From assembly GCA_039028695.1 (NCBI GenBank), contig JBCCHN010000002.1, forward strand, positions 1 through 64,000: a DNA stretch of 64,000 nucleotides, written 5' to 3'. The translations under genes were made by a program, and so were the position numbers. Below are positions 24,548 to 33,511 of this stretch, piece after piece. Position 1 is the stretch's first letter; every line of letters begins with the position of its first letter. The DNA is from JANQKX01 sp039028695 (GTDB lineage Bacteria > Pseudomonadota > Alphaproteobacteria > Kiloniellales > Kiloniellaceae). The notes under the pieces are model-generated. The model ran no database searches. It was not told the DNA's origin and saw only the letters and a list, made by a program, of their open reading frames with translations.

Positions 24548-24740
24548 GGCTTGCTATGTAGCTTGCCCCGGTGAGTCGAACAAGGTCCGGGGGGAGAATG
24601 TTAAGAAAATTTCGCTATGTGTGCGGAGGCGCCGCGGCTGAATTCCCGCCTTGCCGTGGCCGGGAAGCCTCGGTAGAAAGCGCCGGCGCGTTCCTGTTCT
24701 CGAACAGTGGGCGCCCGAGGGTACCTATTCAAAGGATGAG

Positions 24741-25751
24741 ATGATGAGCGGCTCCCCTTCCAGCCACGCGGAATTGGACGTATTGGGCATCGGCAATGCC
24801 ATCGTGGACGTCTTGGCTCAGGCCGATGACAGCTTTGTTGAGGCTCAAGGCTTAGCCAAGGGTGCCATGACGTTGATCGACGGCGCGGTTGCCGAGCGAC
24901 TCTATGGCGCCATGGGGCCGGGACGGGAAGTCTCGGGCGGCTCGGCGGCCAATACCATGGCGGGGGTGGCTTCGCTCGGCGGTGGCGCGGGCTTCATCGG
25001 CAAGGTGCGTAACGATCAGCTTGGCGGCATCTTTCGTCACGACATTCAAGCGGCCGGGGTGCGTTTCGAAAACCGGCCGGCGATGGACGGTCCGGCTACT
25101 GCCCGCTGCCTGGTTCTGGTTACCCCGGATGCGCAACGGACCATGTCCACCTATCTGGGCGCGTCGGTGAACATGGGGCCCGACGATGTGGACCCGGCCC
25201 TGGTGGGGGCGGCCAAGGTGACTTATTTGGAGGGCTACCTGTGGGATGCGCCGCCAGCCAAGGAGGCCTTTTTGAAGGCGTCAGCATTGGCCCATGCGGC
25301 CGGTCGCAAGGTGGCGCTGTCCCTTTCCGATCCGTTCTGCGTGGACCGGCATCGGGAGTCCTTTGTGGCGCTGATTCGCGATCATGTGGATCTTTTGTTT
25401 GCCAACCAGGACGAAATTATTTCGCTTTTTCAAGGAGATAGCTTTGAGGCAGCACAAGAAGCGATCGCCGGCCAGTGTGAGGTGGCGGTCTTGACCTGTA
25501 GCGCCGAGGGCTCCTTGGTGCTGTCCGACGGCCAGGCGCACCGGGTGCCGGCGGCGCCCGTTGACCAAGTTGTGGACACCACCGGGGCCGGCGATCTCTA
25601 TGCGGCTGGTTTCCTCTACGGCTATACGCGAGGGCGGGCCCTGCCGGATTGTGGGCGCATGGGTGCCATTGCGGCTGCTGAGGTGATCTCTCACTTCGGC
25701 GCACGGCCCGAACAGTCTCTTAAGGACTTGGTCGCCCAGGCCTTGGGGTAA
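24741..25751 (+). CDS. PfkB family kinase, adenosine-kinase-like
   Basis: 336 residues from the ATG at 24741 (or 24744), with AAAGGATGAG upstream; the longer open frame to 24651 is unlikely. The N-terminal signature is VSGGSAANTMAGVASLGG near 55-72, and the C-terminal anion-hole motif is VDTTGAGDLYAAGFLYG near 270-286 with the catalytic Asp in GAGD. These make it a ribokinase-fold sugar or nucleoside kinase; the short GGSAANT form and the ALSLSDPFCV stretch resemble alphaproteobacterial adenosine kinases. The substrate is inferred, not shown. It lies upstream of typA on the same strand. Confidence 0.9.
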   Translation: MMSGSPSSHAELDVLGIGNAIVDVLAQADDSFVEAQGLAKGAMTLIDGAVAERLYGAMGPGREVSGGSAANTMAGVASLGGGAGFIGKVRNDQLGGIFRHDIQAAGVRFENRPAMDGPATARCLVLVTPDAQRTMSTYLGASVNMGPDDVDPALVGAAKVTYLEGYLWDAPPAKEAFLKASALAHAAGRKVALSLSDPFCVDRHRESFVALIRDHVDLLFANQDEIISLFQGDSFEAAQEAIAGQCEVAVLTCSAEGSLVLSDGQAHRVPAAPVDQVVDTTGAGDLYAAGFLYGYTRGRALPDCGRMGAIAAAEVISHFGARPEQSLKDLVAQALG

Positions 25752-25801
25752 CCACGCCTAGGCTGACCGCAGGGCGGCCGCTTTTTTTGGAATTTGACTC
25801 T

Positions 25802-27643
25802 ATGACATCCAGTTCAAACAGCACGTTGCGCAACATTGCCATCATCGCGCACGTGGATCATGGCAAGACCACCCTGGTCGACCAGCTCTTGAAACAGTCC
25901 GGCGAGTTTCGGGCCAACCAACAAGTGGCCGAGCGGGCCATGGATTCCAACGATTTAGAGCGGGAGCGGGGCATCACCATCCTTGCCAAGTGCACCTCGG
26001 TAGAATGGAAGGGTCTGCGCATCAATATCGTGGATACGCCCGGCCACGCGGATTTTGGTGGCGAGGTGGAGCGCATCCTCTCCATGGTCGATGGAGTTCT
26101 CTTGCTGGTGGACGCGGCCGAAGGGCCCATGCCGCAAACGAAATTCGTCACCGCCAAGGCGTTGGCCCGGGGGCTGGCGCCCATCGTGGTGATCAACAAG
26201 GCGGATCGACCGGATGCCCGGCCCTTTTGGGCTCAGGACGCCGTGTTCGACCTCTTCGCGGCGCTGGACGCCACCGAAGAACAGCTAGATTTCCCGACCC
26301 TTTTCGCCTCGGCCAAGGAAGGCTGGGCGGTGGCGGATCTCAATGGACCCAAGGAAAACCTGCATGCGCTTTTTGACCTGATCGTTGAGAAGGTGGCTCC
26401 GCCGTTGGGGGATGATAGCGCGCCCTTTGCCATGCTGGCCTCCCTCTTGGAGGCGGATAACTTCCTGGGGCGGATTTTGACCGGGCGCATCCATTCCGGG
26501 GTGGCCCGCATGAACATGCCGCTGAAGGTGCTGGGTGCGGATGGCCGGGTGGATAGTGGGGCGCGTCTGACCAAGCTTTTGGCTTTCCGGGGCCTAAAGC
26601 GAGAGCCGATCACCGAGGCACGGGCGGGTGACATCGTGGCCATAGCCGGCCTGCCCACGGCAACGGTGGCCGAGACTATCTGTGCGCCGGAAGTGGAACA
26701 GCGCATCGATGCCCAGCCCATCGATCCGCCAACCTTAGCCATGACTTTTTCCGTGAACGATTCTCCCCTCGCCGGTCAGGAAGGGGACAAGGTGACCTCG
26801 CGCATGATCCGGGACCGCTTGTTGCGTGAGGCCGAGGGTAATGTGGCCATCCGGGTCACCGAAACCGCGTCCAAGGATGCTTTTGAGGTGGCGGGCCGGG
26901 GCGAGCTCCAGCTCGGTGTATTGATCGAGACCATGCGGCGCGAAGGCTATGAGCTCTCCATCAGCCGGCCCCGGGTGCTTTTCCAGACCGATCCGGAAAG
27001 CGGCGCCCGGCTGGAGCCCATGGAAGAAGTTCAGGTGGATGTGGACGAGGAATTCGCCGGCGCGGTGGTGGAAAAGATGGGCCTTCGGAAAGGCGAGCTG
27101 ACGGACCTGCGCCCCTCGGGCGGCGGCAAGTCGCGGCTGACTTTCCTGGCACCCGCGCGGGGCCTGATCGGCTATCACGGGGAGTTTTTGACCGACACCC
27201 GGGGCACGGGGATCATGCACCGGCTGTTTCATAGCTATGGCCCTCACAAGGGACCGATCCGGGGGCGCCGCAACGGGGTGCTGATTTCTAACGGCAAGGG
27301 AACGGCAGTGCCCTTTGCCCTGTGGAACCTGGAGGAAAGGGGCGAGATCTTCATCCATCCCGGCTCGCCAGTTTACGAGGGCATGATCATCGGCGAGCAC
27401 AGCCGGGGCAACGATCTGGATGTGAATCCCATGAAGGCCAAGCAACTCACCAATATCCGCGCCGCCGGCAAGGACGAGGCGGTGCGCCTGACCCCGCCTC
27501 GCGTCCGCAGTTTGGAGCAAGCCTTGGCTTATATCGCCGATGATGAATTGGTTGAGGTAACACCTAAGTCTATTCGTCTGCGCAAGGCCCAGCTCGATTT
27601 CCATGAGCGCAAACGGCAGAGCCGGTTGAAGGATGCCGGTTGA
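25802..27643 (+). CDS. typA: Translational GTPase TypA/BipA
   Basis: 613 residues from the ATG at 25802. A ribosome-binding GTPase involved in 50S assembly and stress or cold adaptation. G-motifs: AHVDHGKTTLVDQLL (P-loop), RERGITILAKCTSV (switch I), DTPGHADFGGEVER (switch II) and VVINKADRPDARP (NKxD). The BipA-specific C-terminal part is present, with GTGIMHRLFHSYGPHKG and NVEHA-like NPMKAKQLTNIRAAGKDEA near residue 545. Complete. It overlaps the start of the AmpG-like gene by 11 bases, so the two are translationally coupled. Confidence 0.97.
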   Translation: MTSSSNSTLRNIAIIAHVDHGKTTLVDQLLKQSGEFRANQQVAERAMDSNDLERERGITILAKCTSVEWKGLRINIVDTPGHADFGGEVERILSMVDGVLLLVDAAEGPMPQTKFVTAKALARGLAPIVVINKADRPDARPFWAQDAVFDLFAALDATEEQLDFPTLFASAKEGWAVADLNGPKENLHALFDLIVEKVAPPLGDDSAPFAMLASLLEADNFLGRILTGRIHSGVARMNMPLKVLGADGRVDSGARLTKLLAFRGLKREPITEARAGDIVAIAGLPTATVAETICAPEVEQRIDAQPIDPPTLAMTFSVNDSPLAGQEGDKVTSRMIRDRLLREAEGNVAIRVTETASKDAFEVAGRGELQLGVLIETMRREGYELSISRPRVLFQTDPESGARLEPMEEVQVDVDEEFAGAVVEKMGLRKGELTDLRPSGGGKSRLTFLAPARGLIGYHGEFLTDTRGTGIMHRLFHSYGPHKGPIRGRRNGVLISNGKGTAVPFALWNLEERGEIFIHPGSPVYEGMIIGEHSRGNDLDVNPMKAKQLTNIRAAGKDEAVRLTPPRVRSLEQALAYIADDELVEVTPKSIRLRKAQLDFHERKRQSRLKDAG

Positions 27644-29021
27644 TCCCTCACAGGACAAAGGCCTGATCGCCCCGCAGCGTACCTGGGGCGAGGCTTTCCG
27701 CGTCTATCTGCACCCCCGGGTGCTGGCCATGGCGTTTCTCGGCTTTTCGGCGGGGCTACCGTTTTTGTTGGTGTTCTCTACGCTGACGGCCTGGATGGCT
27801 AAAGCGGAAGTGGAGATTGCCACCATTGGCTTTGTGTCGTGGATCGGTATCACTTACTCGGTTAAGTTCTTTTGGGCGCCGGTGGTGGATCAAATCCGCT
27901 TGCCGATTTTGACATCTTTGCTGGGTCGTCGTCGGGCCTGGATGCTCCTGGCTCAAGTAGGGATCGTTGCAGGCTTGCTGGGCATGTCCTTTTGTGATCC
28001 CACGACAGATCTGGCTCGCTTGGTCAGTTTCGCTCTTTTAGTGGCTTTTTCCTCGGCTACCCAGGATATCGTAGTTGATGCCTATCGGATTGAGGCGGTT
28101 GATGTAGACCTCCAGGGCGCCATGTCGGCCACCTACATCTTCGGTTATCGGGTTGCCATCTTGGCGGCGGGGGCCGGTGCTCTCTATGTGGCAGATTTTG
28201 TCTCTTGGCCGGTCGCCTATCAGGTGATGGCAGCCCTTGGTGGCATCGGGATCATCACTACCCTAGTTATTCGCGAACCGGAGGCGAATGTCAAAAGACG
28301 GAACCTCTTGGCCGAGCCTGAGGTGGCCGCGTTTCGCAAAGGCTTGCCTGCCGGGCGCGTTGGCGACTTAAGCGCTTGGTTCTACGGCGCGGTGACTCGG
28401 CCCTTTATGGACTTTTTCCAAAGTTATGGCCTGATGGCAGCTGCTATCTTACTTTTTGTGTCCCTTTTTCGTTTAAGTGACATTACTTTGGGGGCCATGG
28501 CGAATCCCTTTTATATCGACTTAGGATTTGACCTGACGGAAATTGCCAACGTTACGAAGGTTTTCGGACTTTTGATGACCCTGGCCGGTACCTTCCTGGG
28601 CGGTCTATTGGTGGTGCGCTACGGCGTCATGCGCCCCTTGCTTTTGGGTGCCGTCATGGTGGCGGTGACCAATGTACTGTTCGCCGTTCTCTATCACATC
28701 GGCCCTGATATTCGCTTTTTGATCGTTACTGTGTCCGCCGACAATATTAGTGGAGGACTAGCAACAGCTGCCTTTATTGCTTACCTGTCCAGCTTGACCA
28801 ACCGGGCCTTCACGGCGACACAGTATGCGCTTTTCTCGTCGCTCATGACCTTGCCAGGAAAGTTCTTGAGCGGATTTTCCGGGGTCATCGTTGAGGCCAC
28901 TGACTTCGGCACTTTTTTCCTCTACGCGGCTGCATTAGGCCTGCCGGCGATCCTTTTGTGCGCTTACTTGATGCGGGTGCAGGGCAGCTCCGGGCCGCTG
29001 GTGCCTGAGAAAAAGGGGTAA
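27633..29021 (+). CDS. AmpG-like MFS muropeptide permease
   Basis: 462-residue membrane protein with about twelve hydrophobic helices. AmpG-family marks are FLGFSAGLPFLLVFSTLTAWM near 30-50, SVKFFWAPVVDQIRLP near 78 and SSATQDIVVDAYRIE near 140-154. AmpG proteins import anhydromuropeptides released in peptidoglycan turnover for recycling. The ATG lies within the 3' end of typA (11-base overlap), which makes it a coupled second gene. Peptidoglycan-linked functions recur nearby (M23 peptidase, bactofilin), although these are separate transcripts. Confidence 0.9.
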   Translation: MPVDPSQDKGLIAPQRTWGEAFRVYLHPRVLAMAFLGFSAGLPFLLVFSTLTAWMAKAEVEIATIGFVSWIGITYSVKFFWAPVVDQIRLPILTSLLGRRRAWMLLAQVGIVAGLLGMSFCDPTTDLARLVSFALLVAFSSATQDIVVDAYRIEAVDVDLQGAMSATYIFGYRVAILAAGAGALYVADFVSWPVAYQVMAALGGIGIITTLVIREPEANVKRRNLLAEPEVAAFRKGLPAGRVGDLSAWFYGAVTRPFMDFFQSYGLMAAAILLFVSLFRLSDITLGAMANPFYIDLGFDLTEIANVTKVFGLLMTLAGTFLGGLLVVRYGVMRPLLLGAVMVAVTNVLFAVLYHIGPDIRFLIVTVSADNISGGLATAAFIAYLSSLTNRAFTATQYALFSSLMTLPGKFLSGFSGVIVEATDFGTFFLYAAALGLPAILLCAYLMRVQGSSGPLVPEKKG

Positions 29022-29028
29022 GAACCCT

Positions 29029-29244
29029 TTAGTGGACTTGGCGGCCTTCCAGGCCCTGTTGGCGCAAGGCGGCCATGGCGATGTCGGGGTCTTCGGCGCG
29101 GCCGATTTCCGTGCCGTCGGCGGCGTAGATGACGTAGATCACCTGGTCCTTTTCCGTCTCGCCCTTGATGTAGGCCAGATTCTCAAGACCCAAGCGAAGC
29201 AGGTCAGCCTGGGCGTTGTCTCGTATTTGGTGCGTGGTATCCAT
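29029..29244 (-). CDS. DUF1150 family protein
   Basis: 71-residue protein (RLGLENLAYIKG, VIYVIYAADGTEIGRAED) of the DUF1150 family, found in alphaproteobacteria almost always directly behind a small heat-shock protein gene, as here. GAGGA lies about 10 bases upstream of the ATG. Function unknown; the conserved linkage suggests a role in the heat-shock response. It lies 83 bases downstream of hsp20 and is probably in the same transcript. Confidence 0.85.
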   Translation of the reverse strand: MDTTHQIRDNAQADLLRLGLENLAYIKGETEKDQVIYVIYAADGTEIGRAEDPDIAMAALRQQGLEGRQVH

Positions 29245-29327
29245 TGTTCCGGTCCTCGTGTAACAGGGTCCTCAGTGCGATCCTCCCGATTTTCCTTCTC
29301 TCAAACGTGAAATCAACGTCCCTGTTG

Positions 29328-29783
29328 TCAGCCTGCCTTGGCTTTGCTGTCGATAACCTGAGGCGCAGTCTCCGTGCCCAGCGTATCGATCTTGATCTTT
29401 TTTATTTGGGGCTCGATTACCGGCCGCTCCAAGTCAATATGCAGTAAACCGTTGGTGAGGGCGGCCGCCGTGACCTCAATGCCCTCTGCCAGCACGAAAC
29501 TGCGTTGGAACTGCCGGGCCGCGATGCCCCGGTGTAGGTAGACGGCCTGGGTATTCTCAACCTTTTTGCCGCGGATGATGAGCTGATTGTCCTCCATCTG
29601 TACCTGAAGCTCCTCGGCGGAAAAGCCCGCCAGGGCCAAGGTGATGCGCAGTCTATTTTGGTCGATTTGTTCTACGTCGTAAGGGGGATAGCCGTCGGCG
29701 GTCTTAGAAACCCGATCCAGGGCTTGCTCGAATTGCTCAAAACCGAGCAACAGGGGGCTGTTGAACAGGGATAAACGCGCCAT
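29328..29783 (-). CDS. Small heat-shock protein Hsp20 (IbpA-like)
   Basis: 151-residue holdase chaperone. An N-terminal arm (FNSPLLLGFEQFEQALDRV) precedes the alpha-crystallin domain at about 36-125, with YDVEQIDQNRLRITLALAGFSAEELQV, GKKVENTQAVYLHRGIAARQFQRSFVL (in parts) and the signature ALTNGLLHIDLERPV. The C-terminal tail carries KKIKI, the usual I-x-I oligomerisation anchor. It binds unfolding proteins without ATP and hands them to DnaK, also in this window. Expression appears to be controlled twice: by an RpoH promoter at 29891-29919 and by a ROSE-like RNA thermometer in the leader. Confidence 0.93.
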   Translation of the reverse strand: MARLSLFNSPLLLGFEQFEQALDRVSKTADGYPPYDVEQIDQNRLRITLALAGFSAEELQVQMEDNQLIIRGKKVENTQAVYLHRGIAARQFQRSFVLAEGIEVTAAALTNGLLHIDLERPVIEPQIKKIKIDTLGTETAPQVIDSKAKAG

Positions 29784-29884
29784 GACCGCGACCTCCTCCT
29801 CATGAGCAAGGTTGACGAAATCGCCGGAACTTTGCTGAAAAACGACGCAGACACCGGCTACGGCCCGATCTACGGCACCGCACC
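29784..29884 (-). promoter_or_regulatory. ROSE-like RNA thermometer in the hsp20 leader
   Basis: The leader of about 100 bases ends, read on the minus strand, in CCTTGCT-CATG-AGGAGG just before the start codon. The 5' arm CTTGCT is at 29805-29810 and the Shine-Dalgarno AGGAGG at 29795-29800. The pairing U-A, C-G, bulged G, U-G, U-A, C-G, C-G is exactly the UUGCU-with-AGGA helix that defines ROSE elements, which melt on heat shock to free the ribosome-binding site. ROSE elements are known to precede alphaproteobacterial small heat-shock genes. The upstream helices of the leader were not folded. Confidence 0.7.
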
Positions 29885-29890
29885 GTCAAG

Positions 29891-29919
29891 ATGTGGGGCC
29901 GCGACCCTCCGACGTCAAG
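29891..29919 (-). promoter_or_regulatory. RpoH (sigma32) promoter of hsp20
   Basis: On the minus strand, CTTG (29919-29916), a 17-base spacer and CCCCACAT (29898-29891), a form close to the E. coli sigma32 -10 box CCCCATNT. Predicted initiation is near 29884, leaving a leader of about 100 bases that holds the ROSE-like element. Confidence 0.7.
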
Positions 29920-29967
29920 GCGTTCCTATCTTATTGAAAAGTTGGGAAAAAGCAGAAGATTCAGCCG

Positions 29968-31359
29968 TTAACGCTCTTCGAAGGCCAAATCGAAGGCCCG
30001 GTACACCGGCTTGAGCAGGTACTCAAGAACGGTCTTTTTGCCCGTATTGATATCGGCCGCAACCACCATGCCCGGCAACACCAGGTTATGTCCCTCCTGG
30101 TTGCCCAGATGATTTTGTTGCAGGGCGATGGTTCCCTTGTAGTAGGGTTCGCCCTGCTCGTCCTGAAAGGTGGAGGCGGAAATATGCTCGAGAATGCCTT
30201 CAAGGGCGCCGAAGCGTGCCACGTCATAGGTCGTCACCTTAACCTTGGCGGGCTGGCCGATGCGGATATGACCGATGTCCTGGGGCAAAATCTGCACCTC
30301 GGCCACCATGTTCTTTTGCACCGGTACGACCTCCATCATGGGCTCGCCCGGGCCGATAACGCCGCCCACGGTTTGGGTGGCCAGGCCCTTTATAATGCCG
30401 GTCGCCGGCGAGAAAACGTCCAAACGGCTGACCCGATCGTGCAGCTCGGCCATGGTTTCGCGCACCTGCGCCAATTCGTTGGTAACTTGGCCCATCTCGT
30501 TTAAGGCTTCGTTGCGCAAATTCGCATCCAACTCGATGAGGCTGCTTTTGGCTTCGTTTAGTGCCTCTTGCGTAGTGGCGATGTTACCGATCAGGGTGAC
30601 CAGCTCACCGCGCACCTGGGTGTGGGTCCGCTGAACTTCGAGATAGTTAACCCGAGAATCCAAACCCTTTTGCAAGAGGGTTTTGCGCATGTCCACCTGT
30701 TCGGAAATTAGCTCGAGCTGCTTTTCCACGTTGCGCTGCTGTTTTTCCAGGCCCGCGATCTCGGACTTGCGTTGTTCGATCCGGGATTGGATGACGCTGC
30801 GTTGACCCTCGCGGGCCTCGACTTGCAACTTGAATATGGCTTGTTGATCCGCGGCCAATTGGGGATATTCCTGATCGCGGGAAAAAGTTGGTTCGCCGCC
30901 GAGCACAAAAGCCCTCAGGCGCTCGGCTCTCAGGGTTAGGCCGCCCTCGCGGGCCTGAAGCTGTTGCAATTCCGCCTGTGCGTCCGCTGCCGCCAGACGA
31001 ATGAGGGGGTCGCCTTCGTTGACGAATTGCCCGTTCTCGACAAAGACCTGGTCGACGATCCCGCCTTCTAGATGCTGGATAACCTGAACCGCCGATGCGG
31101 GCATGATCTGCCCGCTTGTGACCGCCGTTTCGGAAATATTGGCCACGGCGGACCAGCCAATTCCGACCAACAACAAACCGCTGGTCACGACGAGCAAATG
31201 GCTGAGCACGGCTGGCGGCCCCACTTCTTCCAGGACCAGGGGGCGGGACAAGAACTTGGTTAGGCGGCTTTTCCGACGGGTCGCGGAATCGGCCTTTCGT
31301 TTGTCGGGAGAGGGCGATTGGGCCGCCTGGTCATTTGGGTTTTCGCTTTCTGCCTGCAT
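29968..31359 (-). CDS. HlyD-family type I secretion adaptor
   Basis: 463-residue membrane fusion protein. After a basic cytoplasmic N-terminus of about 55 residues a single membrane helix (LLVVTSGLLLVGIGWSAVANI, about 57-77) leads into the periplasm. The lipoyl part begins GQIMPASAVQVIQHLEGGIVDQVFVENGQ (in parts), followed by long coiled-coil hairpins at about 150-290 and the beta-barrel end (PEGAILEHISASTFQDEQGEP-like). It would link an ABC exporter with a TolC-type outer-membrane channel. The gene is 13 bases behind the two ABC genes on the same strand and is the last gene of that operon. No TolC and no RTX-type substrate gene is present in this window. Confidence 0.9.
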   Translation of the reverse strand: MQAESENPNDQAAQSPSPDKRKADSATRRKSRLTKFLSRPLVLEEVGPPAVLSHLLVVTSGLLLVGIGWSAVANISETAVTSGQIMPASAVQVIQHLEGGIVDQVFVENGQFVNEGDPLIRLAAADAQAELQQLQAREGGLTLRAERLRAFVLGGEPTFSRDQEYPQLAADQQAIFKLQVEAREGQRSVIQSRIEQRKSEIAGLEKQQRNVEKQLELISEQVDMRKTLLQKGLDSRVNYLEVQRTHTQVRGELVTLIGNIATTQEALNEAKSSLIELDANLRNEALNEMGQVTNELAQVRETMAELHDRVSRLDVFSPATGIIKGLATQTVGGVIGPGEPMMEVVPVQKNMVAEVQILPQDIGHIRIGQPAKVKVTTYDVARFGALEGILEHISASTFQDEQGEPYYKGTIALQQNHLGNQEGHNLVLPGMVVAADINTGKKTVLEYLLKPVYRAFDLAFEER

Positions 31360-31372
31360 GGTTTAACTCATC

Positions 31373-33511
31373 CTAACTGAGGCCTAATTGAGGCATAACC
31401 TCTTCGGGCGCTCCGGAAAGCATGAGCTGCCCGTTGTCGAAGTAAAGGACACGATCGGCCAGGCGCATGTGGCTGGGGCGATGTGTCACCATAACAACTG
31501 TGGAAGATCCGCGAAGCTGCTGTACTTTGCGCATCAGGATTTGATCGCTGGCGTGGTCCAAGTTGTTGGCCGGCTCGTCCATGAGGTAAATGGGTGCCTT
31601 TTTTACATAGGCGCGGGCCAGGTTGATCTTTTGCTTGGTACCGTTCGGCAATTGCTGCTGGAGCTGATCCGTAAGGCGGGTTTCAAAACCTTCGGGAAAC
31701 CGCAGGATGTCTTCCATCAGACCGGATTCCATGGCGGCCTGGGCCAAGTCCGCATCGCTGGCGGTGGGATTGGACAGTCGCAGGTTTTGCGCCACCGTTC
31801 CATAAAAGAGGTCGCAAACTTGAGGCACGTAGGCGATGTTGCTGCGCAGCTCCTCGATCTCGAACTGACGGGCATCGATGCCGTCGATAAAAACGGCGCC
31901 GGCTTGGGCTTCATATAGGCAGGCGATCAATTTCATGAAGGTTGATTTGCCCGATCCGTTAGATCCGGCAACGGCAATCACCTCACCTGGCTCGATTTTG
32001 ATGTTGATGCCCAAGAGGGCCGGCTTGCTCTTTGCCATATAACGCAGGCTCGCCCGGTCAAAGGTGATGGCGCCCTTAATGGTCCGCAAATGCTCTCTTT
32101 GCCGACTTGGATCGCGCTCGGGCTTTTGCCGCATAAGTTGGTTGATTTGCTTTAGGCCCTGGCCCACCTGCTCAAGCTTTGTGTAGGACAAGAAGGCTAA
32201 CTGCAAGGGTGACAAGAGGCGCCAAATAAGCGCCATGCTGGCGATCAGGGCACCCACGGTGGCGGTGCCGTCCAGAACCAGTAGCGTGCCAACGCCTAAA
32301 GTTGCCACGCCGCCGGCCATCATCAAAAACTGAGCAATCGTTTGGGCCAGGGTGGAGACCTGGGATGTTTTGAATCCGGTAATGGCCGATGCCGCCGAAA
32401 GGTTTCGGTGCCGCTCACTCCAAATGCTCTCCGCGCCGCAGCCCTTGATGGTTCTGAGCTGGGAAATGGCCTCGATTAAGAAGGCTTCCCGCGTGGCTCG
32501 CGATTGATTGGCGGCTGACACGTGGCGCCGTATCAGAGGCAGCACCAAAATCGCAGCGAGAATAAAGGTAAGGATCAGAGCCACGGGAACCCAAGCCAAA
32601 GGCCCTGCGATCAAGGCGATAACCAGAATGAAGATCAATATGAAGGGCAGGTCCAAAAACACCGCGGATAGGGGGCCGGTGAAAAACTCGCGGATGGATT
32701 CGAACTGGCGCAGGCGGGCCACCTGTGCGCCGACCGAGGCCCGCTCGGTCATAAAGACAGGCAGGCTGACAATCTGCTGAAAGGTAGTCGTGCCGACAAT
32801 CATGTCGATCCGACCGCCGATATAGGCCAAAATTCGGGCCCGTAGCAGGCGTAATCCCACATCGGCCGCCAAGGCGATGCAGACTCCGCCCATCAGAAAA
32901 TAAAGCGTTTCGAAGGAGCCCGAGCCGATGACCCGGTCATAGACATTCATGATAAACAGGGGAACAGCGATCGCCAGCAGGTTGGACACAAACGTGATGG
33001 CCAACATTTGCCAAACCAGACCCTTAAAGCGGCTCGACACTTCCTCGAACCAGCGGCCCTCAATGGCTGCTTTCTGGATCTTTTGGCTCTTTTCGGCTTC
33101 CTCGCTGATAAAATAAGCTGTCCCTTTTAATCCCTTGCCATCGTGAGTCTGAACGGTGGAGTCGAGGCCCCGGAACAGGCTGAACTGATCGTCCTTGCGC
33201 TCGAGCACGACGAAGGCCTCGCCGTCGGCGGACTCAAACAAGCAGGGAATAAGGCGGTCGTCCAGCTCTGAAAGCCTGACCTCCTTCATCCGGGTGTTGT
33301 AGTTGAGATTGCCGAGGACGGCCCGAAGGCGGCCCATGTCGCTTACATCGGTAAAATGGGGCAAAGCCTCTGCGATATGGCGGGCCTCGCCGCGCCAACC
33401 CAGAACGGCCAAGAGGGGCAAAAGACAGGCAGCGATGGGGGAGTCGTCGCGGAGCCTGGAGAGGCCGGTGCCACTGAGTTTGGCATTTTCCAGGATGGGA
33501 GCAGAGGTCAT
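31373..33511 (-). CDS. Type I secretion ABC protein with C39-like domain
   Basis: 712-residue ABC exporter subunit: an N-terminal C39-like domain (1-130) that lacks the catalytic Cys of the peptidases, so it probably recognises substrate without cutting; a membrane domain at about 150-440; and an ABC ATPase at about 480-700. Walker A GSNGSGKST, Q-loop AYVPQ, Walker B PIYLMDEPANNLD and H-loop VTHRPS are present. The signature position reads LPNGTKQKI where LSGGQ-type is expected, an unusual form. Its ATG overlaps the stop of the upstream ABC gene by 4 bases (ATGA), so production of the two is coupled and they may form a heterodimer. Confidence 0.9.
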   Translation of the reverse strand: MTSAPILENAKLSGTGLSRLRDDSPIAACLLPLLAVLGWRGEARHIAEALPHFTDVSDMGRLRAVLGNLNYNTRMKEVRLSELDDRLIPCLFESADGEAFVVLERKDDQFSLFRGLDSTVQTHDGKGLKGTAYFISEEAEKSQKIQKAAIEGRWFEEVSSRFKGLVWQMLAITFVSNLLAIAVPLFIMNVYDRVIGSGSFETLYFLMGGVCIALAADVGLRLLRARILAYIGGRIDMIVGTTTFQQIVSLPVFMTERASVGAQVARLRQFESIREFFTGPLSAVFLDLPFILIFILVIALIAGPLAWVPVALILTFILAAILVLPLIRRHVSAANQSRATREAFLIEAISQLRTIKGCGAESIWSERHRNLSAASAITGFKTSQVSTLAQTIAQFLMMAGGVATLGVGTLLVLDGTATVGALIASMALIWRLLSPLQLAFLSYTKLEQVGQGLKQINQLMRQKPERDPSRQREHLRTIKGAITFDRASLRYMAKSKPALLGINIKIEPGEVIAVAGSNGSGKSTFMKLIACLYEAQAGAVFIDGIDARQFEIEELRSNIAYVPQVCDLFYGTVAQNLRLSNPTASDADLAQAAMESGLMEDILRFPEGFETRLTDQLQQQLPNGTKQKINLARAYVKKAPIYLMDEPANNLDHASDQILMRKVQQLRGSSTVVMVTHRPSHMRLADRVLYFDNGQLMLSGAPEEVMPQLGLS

